Below, in pieces: positions 19,135 through 27,194 of a stretch of DNA of 64,000 nucleotides (position 1 is the stretch's first letter; every line of letters begins with the position of its first letter). The notes beneath the pieces were generated by a model, which did no database searches, was not told the origin of the DNA, and saw nothing but the letters and a program-made list of their open reading frames with translations. The stretch comes from Chitinophaga niastensis. Lineage in GTDB: Bacteria > Bacteroidota > Bacteroidia > Chitinophagales > Chitinophagaceae. Both the position numbers and the translations under genes were made by a program. Location: positions 868,001-932,000 of the forward strand of contig NZ_PYAW01000001.1 in assembly GCF_003014755.1 (NCBI RefSeq). The letters run 5' to 3'.

Positions 19135-20040
19135 TTAGAAAGAATATTTTGCTGCCAGTTTTTCCAGCAATGGGAGGTGTGTGTCTGTTATTTCTCCTTT
19201 GGAGATCATTTCCGGTATATCCGTTACCGTTATCCAGCGAACTTCTGCGAGGTCGTCGCCGGCAGCAGGTTCTCCATCAAGCAGATCGGTGCTGAAGAGG
19301 GTGGTGATGATCTTGTTCACTTCGGAGCGATACCGCCAATCATTTACCCGCATGGAGGTTACGTATTCCATGGGACTTGTTTCCATGGTACCGCATTCTT
19401 CCTGTAGCTCTCTGATAGCAGCCATTTCAAAGTTATCGTCCGTTGGATCGGAGAAGCCACCAGGGAATCGCCAGGCCGTTTCGTTGGGCTTGCGGCCCAG
19501 CAGCAGCTGGGTTTTATTATTTCTGAACAATGCGATGTCTACGGTCGCATATACAGATGGGAACAGATTGTAAGTGTTGTAGATGATGCCTGAGCGGAAT
19601 TCATCTGTGTCAAATACTTTGTCTGATATGGCTTCCCGCATGGCGGTGGCGTTGTAATCTTTTACCGGTGGTAATGCTTCGGTGGTATAACGACCGGTAT
19701 AAGTACCCATGAAGCTATCGCGGCTGCCATATAAAACAAAGGTTTCATGGGGGAAGTTGTTATGCAGCAGTTCATCCAGTTTTTTAGACCATACCTGATC
19801 GCTTTTCTGGTCGCTAAGTGGCAGCACAATGATTTCGGGAAACTGTTGTTTAATCATGCGTTCGCGGGTGTAGAAGTCCAACGGATTTTTGCGGCTTCCT
19901 TTCACCGGACTTACGCCCAGTATTATTAACACGCGGTTGTGTTTCTGTTTAACCTGTCTGATGAGCTCCAGGTGACCTTCATGCAGAGAAGGTGTTTGGA
20001 AGCGGGCTATAATAACTCCTGTGGGCTTTGTGTTTTGCAT
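19135..20040 (-). CDS. Bifunctional NMN adenylyltransferase / Nudix hydrolase
   Basis: A 301-aa cytosolic protein. Residues 1-165 are an NMNAT domain: IIARFQTPSLHEGHLELI contains the HxGH motif (HEGH), and RKNPLDFYTRERMI follows. Residues about 180-301 are a Nudix domain with the box FPGGFSDPTDDNFEMAAIRE-LQEECG (REx2EE intact). The NMNAT part makes NAD from NMN; the Nudix part in this family cleaves ADP-ribose (family knowledge). It is the first gene after the NrtR operator region and is followed closely by the NAMPT gene. Confidence 0.93.
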   Translation of the reverse strand: MQNTKPTGVIIARFQTPSLHEGHLELIRQVKQKHNRVLIILGVSPVKGSRKNPLDFYTRERMIKQQFPEIIVLPLSDQKSDQVWSKKLDELLHNNFPHETFVLYGSRDSFMGTYTGRYTTEALPPVKDYNATAMREAISDKVFDTDEFRSGIIYNTYNLFPSVYATVDIALFRNNKTQLLLGRKPNETAWRFPGGFSDPTDDNFEMAAIRELQEECGTMETSPMEYVTSMRVNDWRYRSEVNKIITTLFSTDLLDGEPAAGDDLAEVRWITVTDIPEMISKGEITDTHLPLLEKLAAKYSF

Positions 20041-20051
20041 ATCCGAGCTAT

Positions 20052-20072
20052 TTTGTGTAATTATTACACAAA
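20052..20072. promoter_or_regulatory. NrtR-type operator 1 (perfect palindrome)
   Basis: A 21-base palindrome with perfect 10-base arms TTTGTGTAAT and ATTACACAAA around one central T. It overlaps the -7 box (20069-20076) of the NAD salvage promoter. It lies 12 bases upstream of the NMNAT/Nudix start, beside the nrtR gene, so it is taken as the NrtR repressor site. Confidence 0.8.
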
Positions 20073-20099
20073 TATAGAAAGCGATTTCATATTTGCAAA
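20069..20099 (-). promoter_or_regulatory. Bacteroidota promoter of the NAD salvage operon
   Basis: On the minus strand TTTG (plus 20096-20099) is followed by exactly 19 bases and then TATATTTG (plus 20069-20076), an excellent match to TTTG-N19-TAnnTTTG. The -7 box is covered by operator 1 and the -33 box abuts operator 2. Confidence 0.8.
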
Positions 20100-20104
20100 A
20101 TATT

Positions 20105-20125
20105 TTTTGTAAAAATTACACAAAA
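20105..20125. promoter_or_regulatory. NrtR-type operator 2 (imperfect palindrome)
   Basis: The half-site ATTACACAAAA (20115-20125) equals that of operator 1; the other half TTTTGTAAAA is degenerate. Its centre is 53 bases from that of operator 1, about five helical turns, which would allow two repressor dimers on the same DNA face. Confidence 0.65.
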
Positions 20126-20168
20126 TATAGACTTGATTACCAGAACCCTTACTAGTATTGCATTTCGA

Positions 20169-20855
20169 TTATATCTCAAACGTCATCCCTTCTTTCTTCA
20201 ACTGAAAATATCTTTCTTCATCAAAGCTGAAAAGATTAGCAGGCCGCCCTTGGGATACTTGTTTTTGCTTTTCATTATGTGCGATGAGGATGCCCAGGTG
20301 ATTGATCTTTTTCTGGAAGTTACGACGATCAATAGGCCGGTCCAGCAGTGTTTCGTAGAGTTTTTCCAGGTCGGCGATGGGGAATTTGTTGTCGAGCAAT
20401 TCAAAACCGATAGGTTCGTAGCGGATTTTGCTGCGAAGGCGTTGTACGGCCACATCAATAATAGCCGCGTGGTCAAAGGCCAGGGCGGGCAGCTCTTTGA
20501 TATTGAACCAGGAGGCATCTTCTGCATCGGAGCTGGCTGCCAGTTTAAAATTGGTAGGGTTTACAAGGCCAAAGTAGGCAATAGATACTACCCTGCCCCG
20601 CGGATCGCGGCCGGGTAACCCGAAAGTATAAAGTTGTTCCAGGTAGTTGATATTAACACCGGCTTCTGTGAGCAGCTCACGGGTCACTGCTGTTTCCAGC
20701 GCTTCTTCGTCCAGTACAAAGCCACCGGGCAGTGCCCAGCTGTGCAGATAAGGCTCTATGGTACGTTTAATCAACAGTACCACAATGCCCTCCTTGGGAA
20801 TATATCCGAATACGACCGCGTCTACGGTTAGTCTGATGTTCTGTTTTATTGGCAA
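20169..20855 (-). CDS. nrtR: NrtR family Nudix-related transcriptional regulator
   Basis: A 228-aa regulator of NAD metabolism. Residues 1-140 are a Nudix-like sensor domain (NIRLTVDAVVFGYIPKEGIV, WALPGGFVLDEEALETAVTRELLTEAG); residues 150-228 form a winged-helix DNA-binding part (RYEPIGFELLDNKFPIADLEKLYETLLDRPIDRRNFQKKI, given here from the usual NrtR pattern 'LLpxxFTLxdLqxlYe...DRRNFRKK'). NrtR represses NAD genes and is released by ADP-ribose-type ligands (family knowledge). The only plausible start is TTG at 20855-20853, as an in-frame stop lies shortly upstream. It begins 12 bases after the lipoprotein gene stop and ends 43 bases before operator 2. Confidence 0.9.
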   Translation of the reverse strand: MPIKQNIRLTVDAVVFGYIPKEGIVVLLIKRTIEPYLHSWALPGGFVLDEEALETAVTRELLTEAGVNINYLEQLYTFGLPGRDPRGRVVSIAYFGLVNPTNFKLAASSDAEDASWFNIKELPALAFDHAAIIDVAVQRLRSKIRYEPIGFELLDNKFPIADLEKLYETLLDRPIDRRNFQKKINHLGILIAHNEKQKQVSQGRPANLFSFDEERYFQLKKEGMTFEI

Positions 20856-20867
20856 ACTGCTATCGAA

Positions 20868-21275
20868 TTATTTTGCTTGAATGTATTGTTCTATCTGGGA
20901 GGTGCCTTTGTGTAAATTTACAAACAAAGGATTTTTTTGCGGATCAAACACAATTATTGTGCTGTGCTCCCAGATATCCTGCGGTACAGGTAATTCAATA
21001 ATTACTTCCTGTCCGTTATCGCGGTGAAAAAGCAGGCTGTCTTTGCCGGCAATATGTGCCTTGTATTGGTGTTGATCAAGGTAGTTCATCAATTGTTTCC
21101 TGAGTTGCAATACAGAATCGGTGAGTGCACCGGGTGTTGGCTTGAATTCGCGGTATACATAACATTTTTCGCTGATCACATCATAAGCAGATCTGTTTAC
21201 TGAATGATCATTGCGGGAGGGGTTACACGCGAATAAGAGGCAGATAATTGTTAATAGCGATAATATTTTCTTCAT
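20868..21275 (-). CDS. Putative lipoprotein of unknown function
   Basis: A 135-aa protein with a lipoprotein signal (MKKILSLLTIICLLFACNPS; lipobox LFAC, Cys 17), so it is expected in the envelope. The mature part has a helix LRKQLMNYLDQHQYKAHI and a beta-rich end (VIIELPVPQDIW, STIIVFDPQKNPLFVNL). No family is recognised. It starts 12 bases after the NTF2-like gene stop and ends 12 bases before nrtR, so the three genes probably share a transcript, though a link with NAD control is not evident. Confidence 0.65.
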   Translation of the reverse strand: MKKILSLLTIICLLFACNPSRNDHSVNRSAYDVISEKCYVYREFKPTPGALTDSVLQLRKQLMNYLDQHQYKAHIAGKDSLLFHRDNGQEVIIELPVPQDIWEHSTIIVFDPQKNPLFVNLHKGTSQIEQYIQAK

Positions 21276-21287
21276 AATCTCAGAGCT

Positions 21288-21683
21288 TTAATGTTCATAG
21301 CAATCGTAATTGCGTTGACGATAAATTTTTCCATCGCGGAATTCTATGATGGTACAGATAAATGCTTTCATTACTTGCCCGCGCCGGAACCGTCCGGCAT
21401 CTACCCCAATTTCGCCGGTCCATTTGGCCTCTACCACCAGGGTATTGCCTGCTTCCACTACTTTCAGCACACTGAAATGCTGGGATTTCAAAATTATTTT
21501 ATTTGTGACCATGCTCTCCAGCATGATATCAAAATTTCTTTGTTTAATATCATTCGAGAGCTGATTTGGATATTCTGTCTGAATAATATTTGGATGAAAA
21601 ATGCTGGCAAATTCAACGGGATCTGCTGAAAAACTCTCCAGCAGTTGGAAATACCGGTATACAAGCGCCAGTTTCTCGTCCAT
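21288..21683 (-). CDS. NTF2-like / SnoaL-like domain protein
   Basis: A 131-aa single-domain protein with the NTF2-like pattern: an N-terminal helix (YRYFQLLESFSADPVEFASIFHPNI), a helix-turn ending 'NFDIMLESMV', then beta-strands with LVVEAKWTGEIG and a final 'IIEFRDGKIYRQRNYDCYE', which is the hallmark last strand of the fold. Members are isomerases, hydrolases or ligand-binding proteins; the role here is unknown. It precedes a lipoprotein gene on the same strand at 12 bases. Confidence 0.75.
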   Translation of the reverse strand: MDEKLALVYRYFQLLESFSADPVEFASIFHPNIIQTEYPNQLSNDIKQRNFDIMLESMVTNKIILKSQHFSVLKVVEAGNTLVVEAKWTGEIGVDAGRFRRGQVMKAFICTIIEFRDGKIYRQRNYDCYEH

Positions 21684-21759
21684 TTACAGGGATAAATTTG
21701 TAATCATTGCGAATAATAAATTGCGAATTTATACAATTCGAACTGATCCCGGCGTGTAT

Positions 21760-23142
21760 TTATTTATTCATCATTTTACCTGAAAGTGTTGTACTCCCGG
21801 TATTTAGTGGTTCGCGCGTGCTGGTGAATGCGAGTTTGTTCATCTCATTTGTTTTATCAACGATGTCGTACACCAGTTTTACTACGCTCAGCGTGCCCTC
21901 ATAATTGATCTTATCTGCACTGTCGTCAGACTGCAGGGAATCGCTGTCGATGCCTGTAAAGAAATAAAGTACAGGAATATTTTTTCTGTAGAAAGAAGTA
22001 TGATCAGATGGGCCTACGCCGCTGGAGTCATATACAAGGTGGGTTTCTTTGGTAGCAGCCTGTTGTATAATAGCTGCCCATCCCGGAGAAGTGCCGATGC
22101 CGCCGATTTGCAGTCCGTAAGCCTGGTCCAGCCGGCCAATATGATCCAGGTTGATCATGTAATTGACCTGTGTGAGATCCACGGTGCTGTGGGAAGCAAA
22201 ATATTTTGAGCCGTATAATCCCTGCTGTTTTCCGGAGAAAGCGATGATCACAAAATTGTTATTATGCAGGTGGGAAGCTTTCAGCATACGGGCTATTTCC
22301 AGCAAAGCAGCTGTGCCACTGGCATTATCATCTGCCCCATGGTAGAGTACTTTTGCAGTGCTGTTCTTATCTTCTCCAAAACCCAGGTGATCATAATGGG
22401 CGCCGATGATAATTGTTTTAGGTGCTTTGTTATCTATATAGCCGATCACGTTAGTGCCGGTGCGCTTAATCGGTTTAAAGGCCACCTGCATATTTATCTG
22501 GAATCCGTTGGCATCGTCAGCACTCAGTTTTTTGCTGACATCATTATTCACCCATACGGCCGGGATGCTTGTTGCAGGCGGGTTTTGTTCCAGCCATTGC
22601 AGTACGGCGGCAGGTGCTTCTTTCCCATTATAAAATATAACACCTGTAGCACCTGATTTAGCGGCTACCTGCGTTTGCTGCAGATACTGTTCCAGCATGC
22701 TTTTGTGGGTATCCGTATCCATTTCTTTTGCGTTGATGAGCCAGATATTATCTGGTTCATTTACGTTGGGGATCACCTCTCCTTTGGCAGATTTAACAGC
22801 ACTGAAAGGTAATGGTATAAACTGGGAGCCAGCCAGCAGATGATCCTCGTTAATAGTCATGGTGCAGGCTGTTGCCGGCTCACGGCTCTCTTTTACGATA
22901 AAAGTTTGTACAAAACCATCATCTCCTTTAGGGGAGAGGCCGATTTGCTGCATCTGTGTTGAAATGTATGCTGCTGCCAGCTGTTCGCCCGGAGCTCCTG
23001 TTCTACGCCCTTCCAGCTTATCGCTGCTCAGGTAGGTGATGTGCAGTTGCAGGTTTCCAATTGTTTTACGATCATTTTTTTTCTGAGCATTTACATACAT
23101 GGTAGTTAATACCAATGGTAACAGCCAGGTTATCTTTTTCAC
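21760..23142 (-). CDS. M28 family metallopeptidase homologue with altered catalytic residues
   Basis: A 460-aa secreted protein (signal peptide MKKITWLLPLVLTTMYVNAQ) with a protease-associated insert (about 95-235) and an M28 aminopeptidase domain. Zinc-site residues are visible in AHYDHLG (H249), GADDNASG (residues 269-276), NLDHIG (D333) and GPSDHTSF (H381). The motif that normally reads GEEQGL, giving the catalytic base Glu and a zinc-binding Glu, reads GKQQGL here (K305, Q306). The codons AAA CAG were checked in the DNA. The enzyme may therefore be inactive or have another role. It is transcribed divergently from gcvT. Confidence 0.85.
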   Translation of the reverse strand: MKKITWLLPLVLTTMYVNAQKKNDRKTIGNLQLHITYLSSDKLEGRRTGAPGEQLAAAYISTQMQQIGLSPKGDDGFVQTFIVKESREPATACTMTINEDHLLAGSQFIPLPFSAVKSAKGEVIPNVNEPDNIWLINAKEMDTDTHKSMLEQYLQQTQVAAKSGATGVIFYNGKEAPAAVLQWLEQNPPATSIPAVWVNNDVSKKLSADDANGFQINMQVAFKPIKRTGTNVIGYIDNKAPKTIIIGAHYDHLGFGEDKNSTAKVLYHGADDNASGTAALLEIARMLKASHLHNNNFVIIAFSGKQQGLYGSKYFASHSTVDLTQVNYMINLDHIGRLDQAYGLQIGGIGTSPGWAAIIQQAATKETHLVYDSSGVGPSDHTSFYRKNIPVLYFFTGIDSDSLQSDDSADKINYEGTLSVVKLVYDIVDKTNEMNKLAFTSTREPLNTGSTTLSGKMMNK

Positions 23143-23318
23143 AGCAATCTGTTTTTGGGTATTCCAGCAAAATTACGAATTACGGGTTATCAAAATACTG
23201 TACTGCAAGATAGTTATTTGTCACGACGGTATTGTATTTGAGGTATTTCTAATATATGCTTTGGTCTGTAAAAAGTCATTCATCCGGGGTAATTCGTCGT
23301 TGCTATTTGCCAAATCGC

Positions 23319-23326
23319 TATTTTTG
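23319..23326 (+). promoter_or_regulatory. Candidate -7 box of gcvT
   Basis: TATTTTTG matches TAnnTTTG and lies 20 bases before the gcvT ATG; a TTG occurs 16 bases upstream. On the other strand a TAATTTTG box (plus 23168-23175) could serve the divergent M28 gene. Confidence 0.45.
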
Positions 23327-23346
23327 CCCCGTTTTAAAAACAAAGT

Positions 23347-24435
23347 ATGAAAAACACGCCTTTTACAGAGAAACACATTGCGCTGGGAGCTAAGATGGCT
23401 GCCTTTGCGGGTTACAACATGCCTATTTCCTACACTGGTATCAACGATGAACATCAGGCGGTGCGTACAAACGCCGGCGTGTTTGATGTTAGCCACATGG
23501 GCGAGTTTATGTTAAAGGGAGAACATGCCCTGGACCTGATCCAGCGTGTTACCAGCAATGATGCCTCCAAACTCACTGCCGGCAAAGCCCAATACAGCTG
23601 TTTACCTAACCTGGATGGTGGTATAGTAGACGATCTGCTGGTATATTGCATTGAAGAAAATAAAGTATACATGTTGGTGGTAAATGCCAGCAATATTGAA
23701 AAAGACTGGAACTGGATCAGCCAATACAACACCAAAGGGGTGGAAATGCACAACATCTCCGACAAAACCTGTTTACTGGCTATTCAGGGACCTAACGCTA
23801 CCAGCCTGCTGCAGCCGTTAACAGAAGTGGATATTGTAAATATGAAGTATTACACTTTTACAAAAGGAACTTTTGCGGGTGTGCCTAATGTGCTGATCAG
23901 TGCTACTGGCTACACCGGTGCGGGTGGTATTGAAATTTATTTTGAAGATGTAGATGGCGCAGCAGATAAAATCTGGGATGCTATCTTCGCAGCCGGCGGA
24001 CCTAAAGGTCTGAAACCTATTGGTTTAGGTGCTCGTGATACCCTCCGCCTGGAAATGGGATTCTGCCTCTACGGTAATGATATAGACGACCGTACTTCTC
24101 CAATGGAAGCGGGTTTGGGCTGGATTACCAAATTCACCAAGGAATTTACTTCCAGCGAAAAATTTGCAAAACAGAAAGCCGATGGTATTACCCAGAAGCT
24201 GGTAGGTTTTGAAATGGTGGATAAAGGTATTCCCCGTCATGATTACGAAATTAAAGATGCTGATGGCAATGTAATTGGTCGTGTTACTTCCGGTACACAA
24301 TCGCCTACAATGCAGAAGGCTATCGGTCTCGGCTATGTGAAAACAGCATTTACTGCACAGGATAGTGAAATATTTATTGCTGTAAGGGACAAGTCGCTGA
24401 AGGCAAAAGTGGTGAAAGTGCCATTCCTGAGCTAG
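23347..24435 (+). CDS. gcvT: Glycine cleavage system T protein (aminomethyltransferase)
   Basis: A 362-aa tetrahydrofolate-dependent aminomethyltransferase that takes the methylamine group from lipoyl-H protein, releasing ammonia and forming methylene-THF. Typical segments are [27 protein letters not shown], the folate-site Asp in [27 protein letters not shown] and [20 protein letters not shown]. It has full family length. The partner genes gcvH and gcvP are not in this window. It may be read together with the SRPBCC and comB genes that follow. Confidence 0.97.
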   Translation: MKNTPFTEKHIALGAKMAAFAGYNMPISYTGINDEHQAVRTNAGVFDVSHMGEFMLKGEHALDLIQRVTSNDASKLTAGKAQYSCLPNLDGGIVDDLLVYCIEENKVYMLVVNASNIEKDWNWISQYNTKGVEMHNISDKTCLLAIQGPNATSLLQPLTEVDIVNMKYYTFTKGTFAGVPNVLISATGYTGAGGIEIYFEDVDGAADKIWDAIFAAGGPKGLKPIGLGARDTLRLEMGFCLYGNDIDDRTSPMEAGLGWITKFTKEFTSSEKFAKQKADGITQKLVGFEMVDKGIPRHDYEIKDADGNVIGRVTSGTQSPTMQKAIGLGYVKTAFTAQDSEIFIAVRDKSLKAKVVKVPFLS

Positions 24436-24515
24436 GAATAGCCGGTTAAAGTTATTAATTTCGGTGGCTGGAACGTTTTCGGTACACCGAAATTTTTATA
24501 TTTATTACCATATCT

Positions 24516-24989
24516 ATGCCTACTATCCATTTAACTACCGTCATTCATGCTCCGCTGGAAAGGGTCTTCGACCTGAGCAGGAGCATCACACTGCACAAGC
24601 GAAGTATGACGCATTTGCAGGAAGAAGCGATTAAAGGCCGCACCAACGGACTGATATCGTATAATGAAACAGTGACCTGGCGTGCAAAGCACCTGGGGAA
24701 AATACGGGAATTGACAACAAAAATCACGGACATGCGCCCGCTGGAGTTTTTTACGGATGAGATGACAGATGGGGATTTTACCCATATGAAACACGCCCAT
24801 CATTTTAAAGAAATCGGCAACGGCACCGTGATGATTGATATCATGGATTTTGGCACGCCGTACGGTTGGTTAGGAAGACTATTCGAGCGGATCTATCTGC
24901 AAAAATATATGACCAAACTCCTGCAGCTGCGTAATGATACTATTAAGGATTATGCAGAAAGTGAAAAGTGGAGAGTAATCCTTGATTAA
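24516..24989 (+). CDS. SRPBCC (START-like) ligand-binding domain protein
   Basis: A 157-aa protein with the SRPBCC pattern: IHLTTVIHAPLERVFDLSRSITLHKRSM at the start, a central beta-sheet (NETVTWRAKHLGKIRELTTKI) and the C-terminal long helix starting at YLQKYMTKLLQLRNDTIK. The 'HAPLERVFDL' opening matches the family's 'APxxxVFDL'. Such proteins bind hydrophobic ligands; the ligand here is unknown. It lies between gcvT (80 bases) and comB (16 bases). Confidence 0.8.
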   Translation: MPTIHLTTVIHAPLERVFDLSRSITLHKRSMTHLQEEAIKGRTNGLISYNETVTWRAKHLGKIRELTTKITDMRPLEFFTDEMTDGDFTHMKHAHHFKEIGNGTVMIDIMDFGTPYGWLGRLFERIYLQKYMTKLLQLRNDTIKDYAESEKWRVILD

Positions 24990-25005
24990 TGCTAAAAGCA
25001 ATTGA

Positions 25006-25728
25006 ATGACAGAGAGCAAGAAACCCAGCCTGGAAGTATGTTTATCTCCGGCTTTATTACATTTATTTGATGTAAAGAACAGCATTGTAGTCATCATAGA
25101 TGTGCTGCGTGCTACTTCTACTATCTGCACTGCTTTGTATAACGGTGCTGCTAAAGTGATTCCGGTAGCCAGTGTGGAAGAATGTGTGAATATCGGCCGT
25201 GCTATTGGCGGCATCACTGCCGGCGAGCGTGATGGCAAGGTCGCGGAAGGACTGGTACACGGTAATTCACCGTTTGAATATCCGCGTTCGTTTATCGAAA
25301 ATAAAACGCTGGTATTAACTACCACCAACGGCACCAAGTTATTACACATGGCTAAAGATGCAGTGCAAATTATTACCGGCTCTTTTCCTAATATCAGTGC
25401 AGTTTGCGACTATCTCATTGCACAAAATCAAAATGTAATCCTGGGCTGCGCCGCCTGGAAAGATCGTGTAAACATGGAAGATACCTTGTTTGCCGGCGCC
25501 GTGGTAAGCCGCATTAAGCAACACTTTGATGTAAGCTGTGATTCCGCCATTGCTGCTGAATCGCTTTACGAATCTGCTAAAGGAGATATTTATACTTTCA
25601 TGAAGCAGGCATCCCACTATCAGCGTTTAGCTAATTACGGGCTTGAAAAGGATATTCATTATTGCCTTACAGCGGATGGTGCAAATGTATTGCCGCTGTT
25701 TAAGGATGGAGAATTGGTTGCGGGGTAA
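25006..25728 (+). CDS. comB: 2-phosphosulfolactate phosphatase family protein (ComB)
   Basis: A 240-aa Mg-dependent phosphatase of the ComB family, which in archaea removes phosphate from 2-phosphosulfolactate in coenzyme M synthesis. Conserved segments are VVIIDVLRATSTICTAL, AGERDGKVAEGLVHGNSPFEY, LVLTTTNGTKLLHM and GCAAWKDRVNMEDTLFAGAVV. In Bacteroidota, which lack coenzyme M, its substrate is uncertain; sulfolactate metabolism is one possibility (inference). It starts 16 bases after the SRPBCC gene. Confidence 0.88.
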   Translation: MTESKKPSLEVCLSPALLHLFDVKNSIVVIIDVLRATSTICTALYNGAAKVIPVASVEECVNIGRAIGGITAGERDGKVAEGLVHGNSPFEYPRSFIENKTLVLTTTNGTKLLHMAKDAVQIITGSFPNISAVCDYLIAQNQNVILGCAAWKDRVNMEDTLFAGAVVSRIKQHFDVSCDSAIAAESLYESAKGDIYTFMKQASHYQRLANYGLEKDIHYCLTADGANVLPLFKDGELVAG

Positions 25729-25737
25729 TTGTCTTTC

Positions 25738-26045
25738 TCCCGATTAGGCTGATTTCCAAGATTTCCATGATTTTATTTTTAAGATTTTAAAAAGATGGGC
25801 GAAGATTTAAGCGGATATTGTCTGAACCAGGATTTTTAGGATTGAATGGATTACCCTGATGGGTGTTATGTTGTTTTTTTATTTGAAAGAAATACGCGAA
25901 TATCTTTGCTAAGGTCTTCGGCATCCATCAGGGTAATCCATTCAATCCTAAAAATCCTGGTTCAGACAATATCCGCTTAAATCTTCGCCCATCTTTTTAA
26001 AATCTTAAAAATAAAATCAGGGAAATCTGTATAATCAGTCTAATC
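25738..26045. repeat. Long palindromic intergenic element, copy 2 (CTCCCGATTAG family)
   Basis: Arms of about 120 bases (25738-25862 and 25926-26045) are inverted copies; about 95 bases next to the loop appear identical. The loop is about 63 bases and AT-rich. The left end reads CTCCCGATTAGGCTGATTT as in copies 1 and 3. Within the arms GGATT units recur every 9-12 bases (CCAGGATTTTTAGGATTG, ATGGATTACCCTGAT) and GATGGGCGAAGATTTAAGCGG parallels the AGATGAGCGAAGATC segment of copy 1. It lies between two same-strand genes (comB and the MBL-fold gene), not between converging genes. Confidence 0.9.
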
Positions 26046-26156
26046 CTGATTCAGACAATTTCCCGCTCTTGTTCTCTGAATTGTTGCAGCCTTGCCGCAA
26101 TGGGTTTGCCTGTTTTATTTAAAAATCCATATCTTTTATCAGCAAAAAACGGAACT

Positions 26157-26951
26157 ATGCATCATTATCTCTGCAGTACCTGTGGGGTGCAATATGAAGC
26201 CACGGCTGAAGCGCCTGCCCACTGCCCTATTTGTGAAGATGAAAGACAGTACGTGAATCCGGGTGGCCAAAGCTGGACTACACTGGAAGAGGTACAAAAA
26301 ACGCATAAGAATATTATAGAAATGGTGGCGCCCAATTTGTACGCCATTTATACTGCTCCTGACTTTGCCATCGGGCAGCGGGCACATTTGCTCATTACTC
26401 CCGGCGGCAATATCCTGTGGGACTGTATTGCTAACCTCGACGCCTCTACGATTAATATTATTCAGCACCTGGGTGGTATCAAAGCCATTGCGATCTCCCA
26501 TCCACATTACTTTTCCACCATTGTGGAGTGGAGTCATGCATTTGATAACGCGCCGGTATATGTACATAAGCTGGACGCCATGTGGCTGCAACGCCGGGAT
26601 AAAAACATTCAATTATGGGAAGGTAACGAGCTGGCTTTGTGGGATGGCATTAAGCTGGTGCTGTGTGGTGGCCATTTTGTCGGTGGAAACGTGTTATACA
26701 CACCTGCAAGCAAAGGTATGCTGCTGGTGGGCGATGTAATCCAGGTATCTACGGATAGAAAAACTGTTTCAGTGATGTACAGCTATCCTAATAATATTCC
26801 TTTATCTGCTAAAGAAATAAATACGTTGCATGCCGCTATAAAGCCGTTGGCGTACGATGCTATGTATGGTGCTTTTGGGAAATATATTAAAACCGGTGCG
26901 CAATCGGCAGTAGATTTTTCATTAGAAAGATACCTGCAACATATCCGTTGA
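26157..26951 (+). CDS. MBL-fold metallo-hydrolase with N-terminal zinc ribbon
   Basis: About 264 residues from ATG 26157 (MHHYLCSTCGVQYEA), chosen because the zinc-ribbon cysteines CSTCG and CPIC follow directly; a longer reading from 26100 adds an unrelated leader. The MBL part has LITPGGNILWDC, ISHPHYFSTIVEWSHAF in place of the usual HxHxDH, then CGGHFVGG and LLVGDVIQV. The 'SHPHY' form is common in one MBL subfamily and may bind fewer metals. The substrate is unknown. It follows the copy 2 palindrome. Confidence 0.8.
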   Translation: MHHYLCSTCGVQYEATAEAPAHCPICEDERQYVNPGGQSWTTLEEVQKTHKNIIEMVAPNLYAIYTAPDFAIGQRAHLLITPGGNILWDCIANLDASTINIIQHLGGIKAIAISHPHYFSTIVEWSHAFDNAPVYVHKLDAMWLQRRDKNIQLWEGNELALWDGIKLVLCGGHFVGGNVLYTPASKGMLLVGDVIQVSTDRKTVSVMYSYPNNIPLSAKEINTLHAAIKPLAYDAMYGAFGKYIKTGAQSAVDFSLERYLQHIR

Positions 26952-27102
26952 GCGATTAAACGATTGATAAACAGCGAACTATATTCTTTTAAATTATTTA
27001 AAAAAACGATGTATGAAAATACCGCATTTCCAGCCATGGCAAACGGGGTGCGGTTAATGGCTTCTTAATCTGTTTCATGATCTTAATTAGAAATTTTCTG
27101 CT

Positions 27103-27110
27103 TACTTTTG
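27103..27110 (+). promoter_or_regulatory. Candidate -7 box of the SNF2 gene
   Basis: TACTTTTG matches TAnnTTTG and lies 84 bases before the SNF2 gene start. No good -33 element was found. Confidence 0.4.
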
Positions 27111-27194
27111 TGGATTGCCTTTTTATCAGCTGTTAAATATTTTTGATATATCTAGTAACCCTTTTGCTGATAATAAAAGCAGGCAACGTATAGT

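Noticed and set aside
20101..20125. AT-rich stretch as a replication or transposon end
   Set aside because: Explained better as the second NrtR-type operator because its half-site equals that of operator 1.
25738..26045. CRISPR array
   Set aside because: The GGATT units are short, irregular and mirrored in two arms; there are no direct repeats with unique spacers and no cas genes.
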